This document shows positions 44,228 through 53,649 of a stretch of DNA of 64,000 nt, one piece after another. Under the pieces are notes generated by a model, which saw only the letters and a program-made list of their open reading frames with translations, did no database searches and was not told where the DNA came from. Each line of letters begins with the position of its first letter. Within the stretch, counting starts at the first letter, position 1. Source of the stretch: Kineococcus xinjiangensis (GTDB lineage: Bacteria; Actinomycetota; Actinomycetes; Actinomycetales; Kineococcaceae); assembly GCF_002934625.1 (NCBI RefSeq), contig NZ_PTJD01000003.1:338850-402849 (forward strand). The letters are read 5' to 3'. The position numbers and the translations under genes are program-made.

Positions 44228-45384
44228 CGGTGCTCGGGGCCCGGCCGCGCGGCGGCGGCGCGGTGCAGCTCCACGTCGAGGCCCTCGCGGCGCATCCGCA
44301 GGTCGATGTAGAGGAGCGCCGTCACCGAGGCGCTGAAGGGGTAGGCGACCGCGCTGCCGAGGATCGTGCCCGCGCCGATCACGGCCTGCTGCACCAGGGC
44401 GGAGAGGAAGGAGGTCTCCCCACCGGACGTCACCAGCACCGCTCCCGAGAGGAGGAGGGAGAGGACCTGGAAGGGCACCGAGATCGCCGTGACCACCGCG
44501 TAGACGATCACACCCGTCAGCAGCAGGACGCCCAGCACCCGCCAGAAGCTGCCGCGGACCAGGCGTGCGGAACGGCTCAGGGAGGCCCCCACCCCGATGC
44601 CCTCCAGCAGCAGCGCCGGGGCGGCCAGCGACCACCAGCGCACGTAGGCCCACACCCCGACGACGAGGGCGGCCAGGGAGCTGAGGAGGAGCACCGCGAC
44701 ACCGGCGCCGACGCGGTCGAGGGCGAGCAGCGCGATGCCCGGGCCGAGGGCGACCAGGAGGAGCACCAGGTAGACGAGGGTGAACAGCATGGAGAGGCCG
44801 ATGAGCGCCCACACCCGGCCCCGCGCGGTGTGCCACAGCTCCCCGAGGGGGACCCGATCACCGAGGACCGCGCGGCTGACGGCGACGATGAGCAGTCCGT
44901 TCAGGACCGTGATCGCCACGAACTGCAGGACGAGCGCCAGCAGGAAGCCCGGCAGCGAGCGGGTGGCCATGGTCGTCATCTGCGCGAAGGCGACCTCGTC
45001 GGAGACGTCGCCGGCCGCGCCGAGCTGCGCCAGGTCGCTGGTGAGCAGCGCGAGCGGCACGAGGGAGACCAGCGTGGTGATCGCCACGACGATCGCGGAC
45101 AGCCCCACCATCACCCGGGGGTTCTGCCGGAAGGCGCGGAAGGCGCCGTCGTAGATCTCGCCGAGCCCCAGCGGGCGCAGCGGCACGATGCCCGGTCGCG
45201 CGACGGGCGGGACCCCCCACGCCGGTCCAGCCCCGGTGGGCGCCCCCGGGACGTGCGCGGGCCCGCCGTGGGTCCCGTGCTGCCCTCCGCCGGCAGGGGC
45301 CGACCACTGCGACTGCCCCCCGTCGTGCGGCTGCTGCCAGGAGGCCCCTCCGGGCCCGTCCCCGCCGGCCGTCCCCTCGTTCAT
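44224..45384 (-). CDS. Polytopic membrane protein, GlpQ-membrane-domain-like
   Basis: The 386-residue protein starts with a Gly/Pro/Gln-rich disordered stretch of about 65 residues, then PLGLGEIYDGAFRAFRQNPR and about six to seven membrane helices, like the membrane domain found N-terminal to some glycerophosphodiester phosphodiesterases. No phosphodiesterase domain is present. ATG 45384 has GGGGGAC a few nt upstream; ATG 45399 is an alternative. It heads the five-gene operon. Confidence 0.75.
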   Translation of the reverse strand: MNEGTAGGDGPGGASWQQPHDGGQSQWSAPAGGGQHGTHGGPAHVPGAPTGAGPAWGVPPVARPGIVPLRPLGLGEIYDGAFRAFRQNPRVMVGLSAIVVAITTLVSLVPLALLTSDLAQLGAAGDVSDEVAFAQMTTMATRSLPGFLLALVLQFVAITVLNGLLIVAVSRAVLGDRVPLGELWHTARGRVWALIGLSMLFTLVYLVLLLVALGPGIALLALDRVGAGVAVLLLSSLAALVVGVWAYVRWWSLAAPALLLEGIGVGASLSRSARLVRGSFWRVLGVLLLTGVIVYAVVTAISVPFQVLSLLLSGAVLVTSGGETSFLSALVQQAVIGAGTILGSAVAYPFSASVTALLYIDLRMRREGLDVELHRAAAARPGPEHR

Positions 45385-45520
45385 CAGTCCCCCGATCATC
45401 GCCACGTCGGCTACCGGCAATCGTGCCAGAGGGCCCGCCCGGGCTTCCGCGGCGCGCGCCGCGGCTCCGGGTTCGCGCGCCACGGGCCGCGCCGAGGGGG
45501 GAGGGAGGCATCATGGGCCC

Positions 45521-46198
45521 ATGAGGGGACGCGTGCTGGTGGTCGACGACGACACCGCTCTCGCCGAGATGCTCGGCATCGTGCTGCAGGGCGAGGGCCT
45601 GGAGACGCGCTTCTGCGCCGACGGGGACTCCGCGCTGGAGGCGTTCCGGCGGACCCGGCCCGACCTCGTCCTCCTCGACCTCATGCTGCCCGGGCGCGAC
45701 GGCATGGAGGTGTGCCGCATGATCCGCGCCGAGTCGGGCGTGCCGATCGTCATGCTCACCGCCAAGAGCGACACCGTCGACGTGGTGCTGGGGCTCGAGG
45801 CCGGCGCCGACGACTACGTCGTGAAGCCGTTCAAGCCGAAGGAGCTCGTGGCCCGGGTGCGGGCGCGGCTGCGCGGTGCGGTGGACCACCCGCCGGAGAC
45901 GCTGCGCATCGGCGACCTGACGATCGACGTGGCGGGGCACACCGTCAAGCGGGACGGGCAGACGCTGCCCCTGACGCCGCTGGAGTTCGAGCTGCTCGTC
46001 ACGCTCGCCCGCCGCCCCTGGCAGGCGTTCACGCGGGAGCTGCTGCTGGAGCAGGTCTGGGGCTACCGCCACGCGGCCGACACCCGGCTGGTCAACGTCC
46101 ACGTCCAGCGACTGCGGTCGAAGATCGAGCGCGACCCGGAGCACCCGGAGATCGTCGTGACCGTCCGGGGCGTCGGGTACCGGGCGGGGCCGCTGTGA
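45521..46198 (+). CDS. mtrA: MtrA response regulator
   Basis: The 225-residue OmpR-family regulator has a receiver domain with phospho-acceptor Asp53 (VLLDLMLPGRDG) and the conserved Lys in YVVKPFKPKEL. Its winged helix has TPLEFELLVTLARRPWQAF and VNVHVQRLRSKIE. The whole sequence is close to MtrA, which controls cell-wall, division and replication genes in actinobacteria. The first ATG-type start at 45521 lies 6 nt after CATCAT, a weak -10. mtrB and lpqB follow. Confidence 0.95.
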   Translation: MRGRVLVVDDDTALAEMLGIVLQGEGLETRFCADGDSALEAFRRTRPDLVLLDLMLPGRDGMEVCRMIRAESGVPIVMLTAKSDTVDVVLGLEAGADDYVVKPFKPKELVARVRARLRGAVDHPPETLRIGDLTIDVAGHTVKRDGQTLPLTPLEFELLVTLARRPWQAFTRELLLEQVWGYRHAADTRLVNVHVQRLRSKIERDPEHPEIVVTVRGVGYRAGPL

Positions 46199-46232
46199 GC
46201 GGCGGGCCGGCGCCGGAGGTGGGAGCGCGGGG

Positions 46233-47921
46233 ATGACGGAGGGGGCCGGTGCCCACCGGCGCGACGGTGCACGGCCCGGCGGCGTCGCGGGGCCGGTGCG
46301 CGCGCTCGCCCACTCGTGGCGTTCCTCGCTGCAGCTGCGCGTCGTGCTGCTCACCACCGCCCTGTGCCTCGCCGTGATCGGCGGGGTGGGGTCCTTCCTG
46401 CTCGACGGCATCGGCGACGGCCTCGTGGCGGAGCGCCAGTTCGCCGCCATGGCCGACGCCGCCCGCGGCACCGGGGAGGCGCAGGCCCGCTTCGACGCCT
46501 TCTCCGCCGCCGGCACCGCGGAGGCGGAGCAGCCGGCGGCCCTGGAGCAGCTCGCCGCCGACGTGGTCGCGGCGCTGGAGGGCACCGGGCCCGACCGGGT
46601 GCGGCGGGTGCTGCTGCTGCGCGCGGGCGATCCGGGGGCGGGGGACCCGGCGCGGGTGGTGCGCGACCTGGCCTCCGCGGGTCTGCGGGCCGACGACGTC
46701 CCCGCGGAGCTGCGCCGCGCCGTGACCAGCGCCCAGCAGCAGCAGCACCTGCAGATCGTGGCCGTCGGACCGGGCCGCTCGGAGCCCGTGCTGATGGTGG
46801 GCTCGACGGTGACGCTGCCGCGGGCGGGCACGTACGAGCTGTACTTCGTGTACTCCCTGGTGGCGGAGCAGCAGACGCTGGACCTGGTGCGCACCACCTT
46901 CCTGGGCGGGGGCATCGCGCTGGTCGTCCTCATCTCGGCCGTGGCGTGGCTGGTGGCGCGCGTCGTGCTGGAACCGGTGCGGCAGGCGGCCGGCACGGCG
47001 GAGCGGCTGACGTCGGGCCGCCTCGACGAGCGCATGCCCGTGCGGGGCACGGACGAGCTGGCCCGCCTGGCCAGCGCCTTCAACGAGATGGCGGCCGGGA
47101 TGCAGCAGCACATCGGGCAGCTGGAGGAGCTGTCGCGCCTGCAGCGGCGGTTCGTCTCCGACGTCAGCCACGAGCTGCGCACCCCGCTGACCACGATCCG
47201 GATGGCCGGGGAGGTCATCTTCGACGCACGCACCGACTTCGACCCGGTGGTGGCCCGCTCCGCGGAGCTGATGCAGACGCAGCTGGACCGCTTCGAGGTG
47301 CTGCTGGCGGACCTGCTGGACCTGAGCCGCTTCGACGCGGGTGCGGCGGCGCTGGAGGCGGAGCCGGTGGACCTGCGCCACGTCGTGGCCCGGGCCATCG
47401 GGTTCGCGGGGCCGCTGGCGGAGAGCCGCGGCAGCGAGCTGCGGGTGGCCTGGCCGACGGGCCCGTGCACGGCCGAGGTGGACGCCCGGCGCATCGAGCG
47501 GGTCCTGCGCAACCTGGTGGGCAACGCCGTGGAGCACGGCGAGGGTCGTCCGATCGAGATCACCGTGGTGTCGGACCAGCAGGCGGTGGCGGTGGGGGTG
47601 CGCGACTACGGCGTGGGTCTGGAGCCGGAGCACCTCGCGCGGGTCTTCGACCGCTTCTGGCGGGCGGACCCGGCGCGGGCGCGCACGACCGGGGGCAGCG
47701 GCCTGGGGCTGGCGATCGCACTGGAGGACACCCGCCTGCACGGCGGCTGGCTGCAGGTGTGGGGGCGCCCGGGCCGCGGCTGCCACTTCGTGCTGACGCT
47801 GCCCCGCAGCGCCGGCGGGCAGCTGGTCTCGTCGCCGCTGCCGGTGGCGCCTGCCGCGGGACGGGCGGCGCTGCCGCCGGCGCCCGTGCCGGCCGCGGCG
47901 GAGGAGGGCGGGCACCCGTGA
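46233..47921 (+). CDS. mtrB: MtrB sensor histidine kinase
   Basis: The 562-residue membrane kinase has two transmembrane helices (about 36-58 and 223-245) flanking an external sensor domain. A HAMP domain (RLTSGRLDERMPVRG) and a dimerisation helix with phospho-acceptor His313 (VSDVSHELRTPLTTI) follow, then a GHKL ATPase with N-box LRNLVGNAVEHGEG, DYGVGLEPEHL and GGSGLGLAIALED. The start is ATG 46233 with GGAGGTGGGAG upstream. It is partnered with mtrA and overlaps lpqB. Confidence 0.95.
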   Translation: MTEGAGAHRRDGARPGGVAGPVRALAHSWRSSLQLRVVLLTTALCLAVIGGVGSFLLDGIGDGLVAERQFAAMADAARGTGEAQARFDAFSAAGTAEAEQPAALEQLAADVVAALEGTGPDRVRRVLLLRAGDPGAGDPARVVRDLASAGLRADDVPAELRRAVTSAQQQQHLQIVAVGPGRSEPVLMVGSTVTLPRAGTYELYFVYSLVAEQQTLDLVRTTFLGGGIALVVLISAVAWLVARVVLEPVRQAAGTAERLTSGRLDERMPVRGTDELARLASAFNEMAAGMQQHIGQLEELSRLQRRFVSDVSHELRTPLTTIRMAGEVIFDARTDFDPVVARSAELMQTQLDRFEVLLADLLDLSRFDAGAAALEAEPVDLRHVVARAIGFAGPLAESRGSELRVAWPTGPCTAEVDARRIERVLRNLVGNAVEHGEGRPIEITVVSDQQAVAVGVRDYGVGLEPEHLARVFDRFWRADPARARTTGGSGLGLAIALEDTRLHGGWLQVWGRPGRGCHFVLTLPRSAGGQLVSSPLPVAPAAGRAALPPAPVPAAAEEGGHP

Positions 47922-49726
47922 GGGGCGGACGGGCTCGCCTGGCGGCTGCCGTGGTGCTGCTGCTCGTCGCCGGTGCGGGCGCGGGCTGCGGTCGGCTGCC
48001 GAGCTCCGGGCCGGTGGTCAGCGGCCCCCGCCTGGCCGACGACCCGAGCTTCGGCCTCATCCAGTTCGTCCCCGAGGGGCCGGTGGCGGGCGCGTCGCCG
48101 ACGGACGTGGTGGCGGGTTTCCTGCGGGCGTCGAGCTCCTCGCGCGACGACCACGCGGTGGCGCGCAGCTTCCTCACCGCGCAGGCGGCGGCGCGGTGGC
48201 GGCCGGAGACCTCGACGACCATCTGCCAGCGGATGCCCTCCATCGTGCTGCCGGCGGACCCGGACCCGGCGCACGCGGGGGCGGTGCCGTCCCCGCCGGG
48301 GGTGGCCGTTCCCGAGCCGGGCGCCCCCGAGGCCGTCGTCCCCGGCCCCGCGGTGGGCGGCGCGCTGTCGGTGACCCTGCAGGGTCCCGTGGTCGCCACC
48401 ATCGACGCGCAGGGCCGGCGCGCCGAGCAGCCGCCCGGGGCGCGGCTGTCGCAGCGCCTGCTGCTGCTGCGGGAGCGCGGTGAGTGGCGCATCGACTGGC
48501 TGCCCGACGGGGTGGTCATCAGCGCCGCCGACGCCTCCCGGACGCTGCGCCCCTTCACCCTCGCCTTCGCGACGCCCGACGGCTCCCGGCTCGTGCCCGA
48601 GGTGCGCTGGTTCGCCTACGGTCCCAACACGGCGACGAGGATCGTGCGCGAGCTGCTGCACGGGCCCTCGCCGTGGCTGGCGCCGGCGGTGACCTCCGGT
48701 GCGCCGCCCGGCACCCAGCTGCGGCTGCGCTCGGTGCCGGTGGCCGACGGGGTGGCCTCCGTCGACCTCAGCGACGCCGCGCTGGTCACCACCCCGCAGG
48801 AGCGGCGGCTGCTGCTGTCGCAGCTGCACACCAGCCTCACCGGGGTGCGGGGCATCGGCAGCGTGCGCGTCACCGTCAACGGCGTGGAGCTGACCGGCCC
48901 GCAGGGCAGGCTGCGCGCGGAGCCGCGCGCTCCCGGCAGCGACGGGCGCCTGCTGGTCCTGGGCCCGGAGGGGCTCGCCCGCTACGACGGGGCCCGGCTC
49001 GACACCGTGCAGGGCCCCGACGGCGCGGCGCTGGAGGCGCGCGGGGTGACCCACCCGGCCGTCAGCCCCGCCGGGGGTCCCTACGCGATGCTCGCGGGCG
49101 GGCGCCGGCTGCTGGTGCAGCGGCCGGGCAACGCGCCGATCGTGGCGGTCGACGGCGAGGACGACCTCGCCCCGCCGAGCGCCGACCGCCACGGATGGGT
49201 CTGGACGGCGTCGGGGAGCACCGTCCTGGCCGTGCCGACCGCGGCCCCGGCCGGTGGTCCGGTGGAGGTGCAGGGACCGCCCGGCGGGGAGACGGGGCGG
49301 GTGCTGCAGCTGCGGGTCTCGCGGGACGGCAGTCGCGTCCTGCTGGTGACCGAGCAGGCGGAGGGGGCGCCCGTGGCGGCCGTGCACGGCGTCGACCGCG
49401 ACGTCTCGGGGCGCCCGGTGCGCCTGACGGCGCGGGGCCCGGTGCTGGCTCCGGGGGCGGCGGAGGTGCTCGACCTGTCGTGGCTGGGTGAGGAGCACGC
49501 CGTGCTCCTGGTGCGCCGCCCGGGGGAGGCGTCGCCGCGGCCGGTGATCGCGCAGATCGGCGGCCCCGTGCGGCTGCTGCCGCAGGTGCCGGGCGGGGTG
49601 TCCGTCGCGGCGGGCGACACCGAGCGTGAGGTGGTCGTGGGGACGGCGAACGGCCGGCTGCTGGTGCGCAGCGGGGCGGACTGGATGGTCGTCGCCGCGG
49701 GCAGGCACCCCGCCTACCCCGGCTGA
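47918..49726 (+). CDS. lpqB: LpqB lipoprotein
   Basis: The 602-residue protein has a signal peptide with lipobox AGAGC and Cys24, then GRLPSSGPVVSGP. A GerMN domain follows in the first half (VRWFAYGPNTATRIVRELL, LRLRSVPVADGVASVDLSD) and a beta-propeller-like second half. LpqB interacts with the MtrB sensor and modulates its signalling. GTG 47918 overlaps the mtrB stop. Confidence 0.93.
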   Translation: MRGGRARLAAAVVLLLVAGAGAGCGRLPSSGPVVSGPRLADDPSFGLIQFVPEGPVAGASPTDVVAGFLRASSSSRDDHAVARSFLTAQAAARWRPETSTTICQRMPSIVLPADPDPAHAGAVPSPPGVAVPEPGAPEAVVPGPAVGGALSVTLQGPVVATIDAQGRRAEQPPGARLSQRLLLLRERGEWRIDWLPDGVVISAADASRTLRPFTLAFATPDGSRLVPEVRWFAYGPNTATRIVRELLHGPSPWLAPAVTSGAPPGTQLRLRSVPVADGVASVDLSDAALVTTPQERRLLLSQLHTSLTGVRGIGSVRVTVNGVELTGPQGRLRAEPRAPGSDGRLLVLGPEGLARYDGARLDTVQGPDGAALEARGVTHPAVSPAGGPYAMLAGGRRLLVQRPGNAPIVAVDGEDDLAPPSADRHGWVWTASGSTVLAVPTAAPAGGPVEVQGPPGGETGRVLQLRVSRDGSRVLLVTEQAEGAPVAAVHGVDRDVSGRPVRLTARGPVLAPGAAEVLDLSWLGEEHAVLLVRRPGEASPRPVIAQIGGPVRLLPQVPGGVSVAAGDTEREVVVGTANGRLLVRSGADWMVVAAGRHPAYPG

Positions 49727-49872
49727 GCGCCGGTCCGTCGCCGGGTGGCGGCCGCGCCGGGACCCGCCCGCCGTCCACAGGAGCGCGGTCCGGCTGCGCC
49801 CTCCACAGGCAGCGGCGGCGCGCCGCGGCCGGCCCGGAGGCGGCTGCAGTCTGCGCGGGTGCTGGGGGCGGA

Positions 49873-50571
49873 GTGCCGGTGCTGACCGGGAGCGGGGCCG
49901 GGCGCGGCGCAGCGGGGCTGCTCGCCGCGGTGGCGGACCTGGTGTGGGCCGCGCACTGCGCGGGCTGCGGCGCGGAGGGGACGCCGTGGTGCCGGCGGTG
50001 CGCCGGGGAGCTGGCGGGCCCACCGCTGCGCGCGGTGCTGCCCGGGGGGTGGCCGCTGCTCGCCGCGGCCGGCTACCGCGGTGCGGCCCGGGGTCTGCTG
50101 CTGGCGGTGAAGGAGGGGGGCCGCTCCGAGCTGCGGCCAGCCGCCGCGGAACCGCTGGCGCGCGTGGTCGAGGTCGCCGGGCGGGACCTGGACGGGCCGG
50201 AAGGCGGCGCGTGGGAGCTGGTGCCCGTGCCGTCCCGCTGGGCGAGCAGGCGCCGCCGCGGCGGGGACCTCGTCGCGGACCTCGCCGCGCGGGCGGCCGC
50301 CACGGCCCGGGCGCGCGGTGCCGCCGTGCGGGTGCGCAGGGGCCTGGTGCTGCGCCGCCGCGTGCGGGACCAGGCCGGACTGGACCGCGCCGGGCGGGCG
50401 GCGAACCTCGCCGGCGCACTGCGGTGGGTGGGGCCCGTACCACCGGGGCCCTGCCTCGTGGTGGACGACGTCGTGACCACCGGCGCGACGGCGCTGGAGG
50501 CGGTCCGGGCGCTGCGCGCCGCCGGCGCGGACGTGCGGGCGGTGGTGGCGCTGACCGCTGCGCGGCGCTGA
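49873..50571 (+). CDS. ComF-family phosphoribosyltransferase-like protein
   Basis: The 232-residue protein has an N-terminal zinc-binding pattern (HCAGCGAEGTPWCRRCAG). The C-terminal phosphoribosyltransferase-like domain has the PRPP motif CLVVDDVVTTGATALEAV. ComF proteins act in DNA uptake in competent bacteria; the role in actinobacteria is unproven. GTG 49873 is chosen; the 146 nt upstream hold no other gene. Confidence 0.87.
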   Translation: MPVLTGSGAGRGAAGLLAAVADLVWAAHCAGCGAEGTPWCRRCAGELAGPPLRAVLPGGWPLLAAAGYRGAARGLLLAVKEGGRSELRPAAAEPLARVVEVAGRDLDGPEGGAWELVPVPSRWASRRRRGGDLVADLAARAAATARARGAAVRVRRGLVLRRRVRDQAGLDRAGRAANLAGALRWVGPVPPGPCLVVDDVVTTGATALEAVRALRAAGADVRAVVALTAARR

Positions 50572-50683
50572 GCGGCCGCTCCGGCGGGCGCCGCGGAACC
50601 CCCTGCGCGGCGGTGCGCGGGGCACGGCGGGCCGCGGGCACGCACCGGCTGCGCTGGGGTGGTCGCTGGGCGTCGTGGTGGTC

Positions 50684-50689
50684 TAGCGT
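50684..50689 (+). promoter_or_regulatory. -10-like TAGCGT in the hpf leader
   Basis: TAGCGT is followed by 6 nt and then ATG 50696, which opens a 25-residue upstream ORF. hpf itself starts 134 nt later. Confidence 0.55.
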
Positions 50690-50695
50690 CGGTGC

Positions 50696-50773
50696 ATGGC
50701 AGGACCCTGCTGTTCCTCCCGCGCCGGGGACGTGCGGCGCGCGCGCGGGGAGGTGATGTCGAGCACGACGTGA
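50696..50773 (+). CDS. Leaderless 25-residue upstream ORF of hpf
   Basis: ATG 50696 is spaced from TAGCGT as the leaderless starts are elsewhere. The peptide begins MAGPCCSSRAG and ends EVMSSTT; the stop is at 50771-50773, 56 nt before hpf and in a different frame. It could be a regulatory leader peptide, since ribosome occupancy would change folding upstream of the hpf ribosome binding site. The evidence is positional only. Confidence 0.45.
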   Translation: MAGPCCSSRAGDVRRARGEVMSSTT

Positions 50774-50829
50774 AGTTCCTGCGGCTGCCGCAGACGTGGC
50801 GGTCGCGAGCGCTCGAACAGGAGGATCCC

Positions 50830-51567
50830 GTGGAAGTTGTGGTCACCGGTCGCCGCACCGACGTTCCGGACAGGTTCCGCCGGCACGTCGAGGAGAAGCT
50901 CGAGAAGGTCAGCCACCTCGCTCCCCGCGCTCAGCGCATCGACGTGGAACTGTCGCACGAGCCGAACAAGCGACAGGCCAGCAGTTGCGAGCGGGTGGAG
51001 ATCACCGTGCGCGACAAGGGTCCGGTGATCCGCGCGGAGGCGTGTGCCGACGACCCCTACGGCGCGCTCGACCTGGCGACCGGGAAGCTCCTCGAACGGC
51101 TCCGCCGCGCCCGGGACCGGAAGAAGGTCCACCACGGCCGGCACACCCCCAAGTCCGTGCACGACGCGACGGCCGGCCTCGCGCCCGCGGGCGGCGGCAC
51201 GAGCTCCGGGCTCTCCGACCCGGCGCTGGCGGCCTCCGGCAGCGCCTCCGCTCCCGACGTCGACGAGGACGTGGCGGGCGCGACGGGCGGCGCGGAGCAG
51301 GACCAGGCGCCCGGGAGCCCGGTGGTGATCCGCGAGAAGGAGCACGTGGCCCACCCGATGACGCTGGACCAGGCCCTGTACGAGATGGAGCTCGTGGGGC
51401 ACGACTTCTTCCTCTTCCAGGACTCCGCATCGGGCCGCCCGAGCGTCGTGTACCGGCGCAAGGGCTGGAGCTACGGCGTGATCACCCTCGACGTGGTCGA
51501 CCCGGAGTCGAACGGCGCCGGTTCCGCCGCGGCGGCCGAGCGGGCCGTGGAGGCGGTCGGGGGCTGA
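50830..51567 (+). CDS. hpf: Long-form ribosome hibernation promoting factor
   Basis: The 245-residue protein has an N-terminal S30AE domain (VEVVVTGRRTDVPDRFRRHV, then KGPVIRAEACADDPYGALDL) that occupies the ribosomal decoding centre. A Gly/Ser/Ala-rich linker at about 115-175 follows, then a C-terminal dimerisation domain (HPMTLDQALYEMELVGHDFF) that joins two 70S particles into 100S dimers. AGGAGG lies 5 nt before GTG 50830. Homologues stabilise ribosomes in stationary phase. Confidence 0.93.
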   Translation: MEVVVTGRRTDVPDRFRRHVEEKLEKVSHLAPRAQRIDVELSHEPNKRQASSCERVEITVRDKGPVIRAEACADDPYGALDLATGKLLERLRRARDRKKVHHGRHTPKSVHDATAGLAPAGGGTSSGLSDPALAASGSASAPDVDEDVAGATGGAEQDQAPGSPVVIREKEHVAHPMTLDQALYEMELVGHDFFLFQDSASGRPSVVYRRKGWSYGVITLDVVDPESNGAGSAAAAERAVEAVGG

Positions 51568-51695
51568 CCGGCCACCGCCCGGGGACCGCTCCGGTCCCCG
51601 GGCGACCGGTGCCCCCGCGTGCCATGATCGGCGGACGATCCCCGGGGGCCGGGTGCGAGCACCGGCGGCGCGCCGGGTGGGATGGAGGGAAGACG

Positions 51696-52361
51696 GTGCA
51701 GCCGATCCGCGTACTGGTGGCCGACGACCACGCCCTGCACCGCCGGGGGCTGGAGATGGTGCTCTCCACCGAGGAGGACATCCAGATCGTCGGGGAGGCC
51801 GCGGACGGCAACGAGGCCGTGCGCAAGGTCGAGGAGCTGCTGCCCGACGTCGTGCTCATGGACGTGCGGATGCCCAGGACCTCCGGGATCGAGGCCTGCG
51901 CGCTCGTGAAGGCCAGCGCCCCCTCCACGAAGATCATCATGTTGACAAGCTCCGACGAGGAGTCGGACCTCTTCGACGCGGTGCGGGCCGGGGCGAGCGG
52001 CTACCTCCTCAAGGACGTGCCTGCCGAGGAGGTCGCCGACGGCATCCGGGCGGTCGTGGGCGGGCAGTCGCTGATCAGCCCGTCGATGGCCGGCCTGCTG
52101 CTGGGGGAGTTCGCCGCCATGCGCCGGCGCGACGAGGAGCGCGAGCTCGGCGTGCGCTCACCACGGCTCACCCCCCGGGAGCTGGAGGTGCTGCGGCTGC
52201 TGTCGCGGGGCCTGGCCAACCGGGAGATCGCCGGCGAGCTCACCATCAGCGAGAACACGGTGAAGAACCACGTCCGCAACATCCTCGAGAAGCTGCAGCT
52301 GCACTCCCGCATGGAGGCCGTCGTGTACGCCGTGCGGGAGAAGATCGTCGAGCTGAGCTGA
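51696..52361 (+). CDS. LuxR/NarL-type response regulator
   Basis: The 221-residue regulator has a receiver domain with Asp56 ([13 protein letters not shown]), Lys in [11 protein letters not shown], and a LuxR-type HTH ([40 protein letters not shown]). No kinase gene is adjacent, so it is an orphan regulator here. GGAGGG precedes GTG 51696 by about 6 nt. Position just after hpf suggests linked control of hibernation, which is inference. Confidence 0.92.
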   Translation: MQPIRVLVADDHALHRRGLEMVLSTEEDIQIVGEAADGNEAVRKVEELLPDVVLMDVRMPRTSGIEACALVKASAPSTKIIMLTSSDEESDLFDAVRAGASGYLLKDVPAEEVADGIRAVVGGQSLISPSMAGLLLGEFAAMRRRDEERELGVRSPRLTPRELEVLRLLSRGLANREIAGELTISENTVKNHVRNILEKLQLHSRMEAVVYAVREKIVELS

Positions 52362-52374
52362 CCGGAACGCCGCC

Positions 52375-53640
52375 GTGAACCGCGGGGAGCTCTCGCCCGC
52401 GCAGGCGCGCCGTGCCGCGCTCGCGGCGCAGGGGTTCCGCCGCCGCCCCGCGCGTCCGGGGCCCGCGCACCTGCAGCGGGTGGTGGACCGCGTCGGCGTG
52501 GTCCAGATCGACTCGGTCAACGTCCTCGCACGCAGCCACTACCTGCCGTTCTTCAGCCGGCTCGGCCCCTACGACCGCGCGCTGCTGGACCGGGCCTGCG
52601 GCGCCGGGCGGCGCACCCGCGGCGGGTGCCGCTTCGTCGAGTACTGGGCGCACGAGGCGTCCCTCGTCGCCCCCGAGACGCACCGGCTGCTGCGCTGGCG
52701 CATGGCCCGCGCCGCCCAGGACGCCTGGTCGAGCATGCGCGGGGTCGCCCGCGAGGCCCCCGCGCTGCTGGACGACGTGCTGGCCGCCGTGGCCGCGCGC
52801 GGGCCGTCCACGGCGCGGCAGCTGGAGGCGGAGCTGATCGGTGCGGGTCCCCTCGCCCGGCGCGAGCACTGGGGGTGGAACTGGTCGCAGGTGAAGGCCG
52901 CCTGCGAGCACCTGTTCTGGGCCGGCGCCCTGACCTCTGCCGGGCGAGCGCAGCAGTTCGAGCGCCGCTACGAGCTGCCGGAGCGGGTGCTGCCGCCGCA
53001 CGTGGTGGCCGCTGCCGACCCGACGCCGGAGGAGGCGGCGCGGCAGCTGGTGGGGATCGCCGCCCGCGCGCTGGGCGTGGCGACGGAGCCGAGCCTGCGC
53101 GACTACTTCCGCCTGCGCCCGGAGCAGTCGCGGCAGGCGGTGGCGGAGCTGTGCGAGGCGGGTGAGCTGCTCCCCGTCGCCGTGCGGGGCTGGTCGCGCC
53201 CGGCCCTGCTCTACGCGGGCGCCGCGCTGCCGCGGGTGCGCGCCCGGGCGCTGCTGTCCCCGTTCGACTCCCTCGTCTGGCACCGCCCCCGCACGGAGGA
53301 GCTGTGGGGCTTCCGCTTCCGGCTGGAGGTCTACGTGCCCGCGCACGCCCGCGTGCACGGCTACTACGTCCTGCCCTTCCTGCTCGGCGAGGACCTCGTC
53401 GCCCGCGTGGACCTCAAGGCGGACCGGGCGGGCGGTGCCCTCCTCGTGCAGGCGGCGTGGGCGGAGCCGGCCGCGCCGCCGGAGACGGCCGCGGAGCTCG
53501 CCGCGGAGCTGCGGGATCTCGCCGGCTGGCTCGGCCTGGCCGCGGTGCGCGTGGCGGGAGCCGGCGACCTGGCGCCCGCCCTCGCCCGGGAGTGCGCCGC
53601 GGCCGGGGCGCCGGTGCAGGAGCCGCTGGGCGCTCCCTAG
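52375..53640 (+). CDS. YcaQ/AlkZ-family DNA glycosylase (winged-helix protein)
   Basis: The 421-residue protein has the HTH_42/YcaQ architecture. The catalytic motif [20 protein letters not shown] contains the QID tripeptide at 44-46 used by YcaQ-type enzymes to unhook interstrand crosslinks and excise bulky alkyl adducts. Winged-helix repeats follow, then [23 protein letters not shown] 52375 lies 13 nt after the response regulator stop, so it is probably co-transcribed. Confidence 0.83.
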   Translation: MNRGELSPAQARRAALAAQGFRRRPARPGPAHLQRVVDRVGVVQIDSVNVLARSHYLPFFSRLGPYDRALLDRACGAGRRTRGGCRFVEYWAHEASLVAPETHRLLRWRMARAAQDAWSSMRGVAREAPALLDDVLAAVAARGPSTARQLEAELIGAGPLARREHWGWNWSQVKAACEHLFWAGALTSAGRAQQFERRYELPERVLPPHVVAAADPTPEEAARQLVGIAARALGVATEPSLRDYFRLRPEQSRQAVAELCEAGELLPVAVRGWSRPALLYAGAALPRVRARALLSPFDSLVWHRPRTEELWGFRFRLEVYVPAHARVHGYYVLPFLLGEDLVARVDLKADRAGGALLVQAAWAEPAAPPETAAELAAELRDLAGWLGLAAVRVAGAGDLAPALARECAAAGAPVQEPLGAP

Positions 53641-53649
53641 CCCTTTGGA

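Noticed and set aside
49772..49809. Two TCCACAGG motifs as DnaA boxes
   Set aside because: They lack the TTAT start of the consensus, there are only two, and no dnaA or dnaN gene is near.
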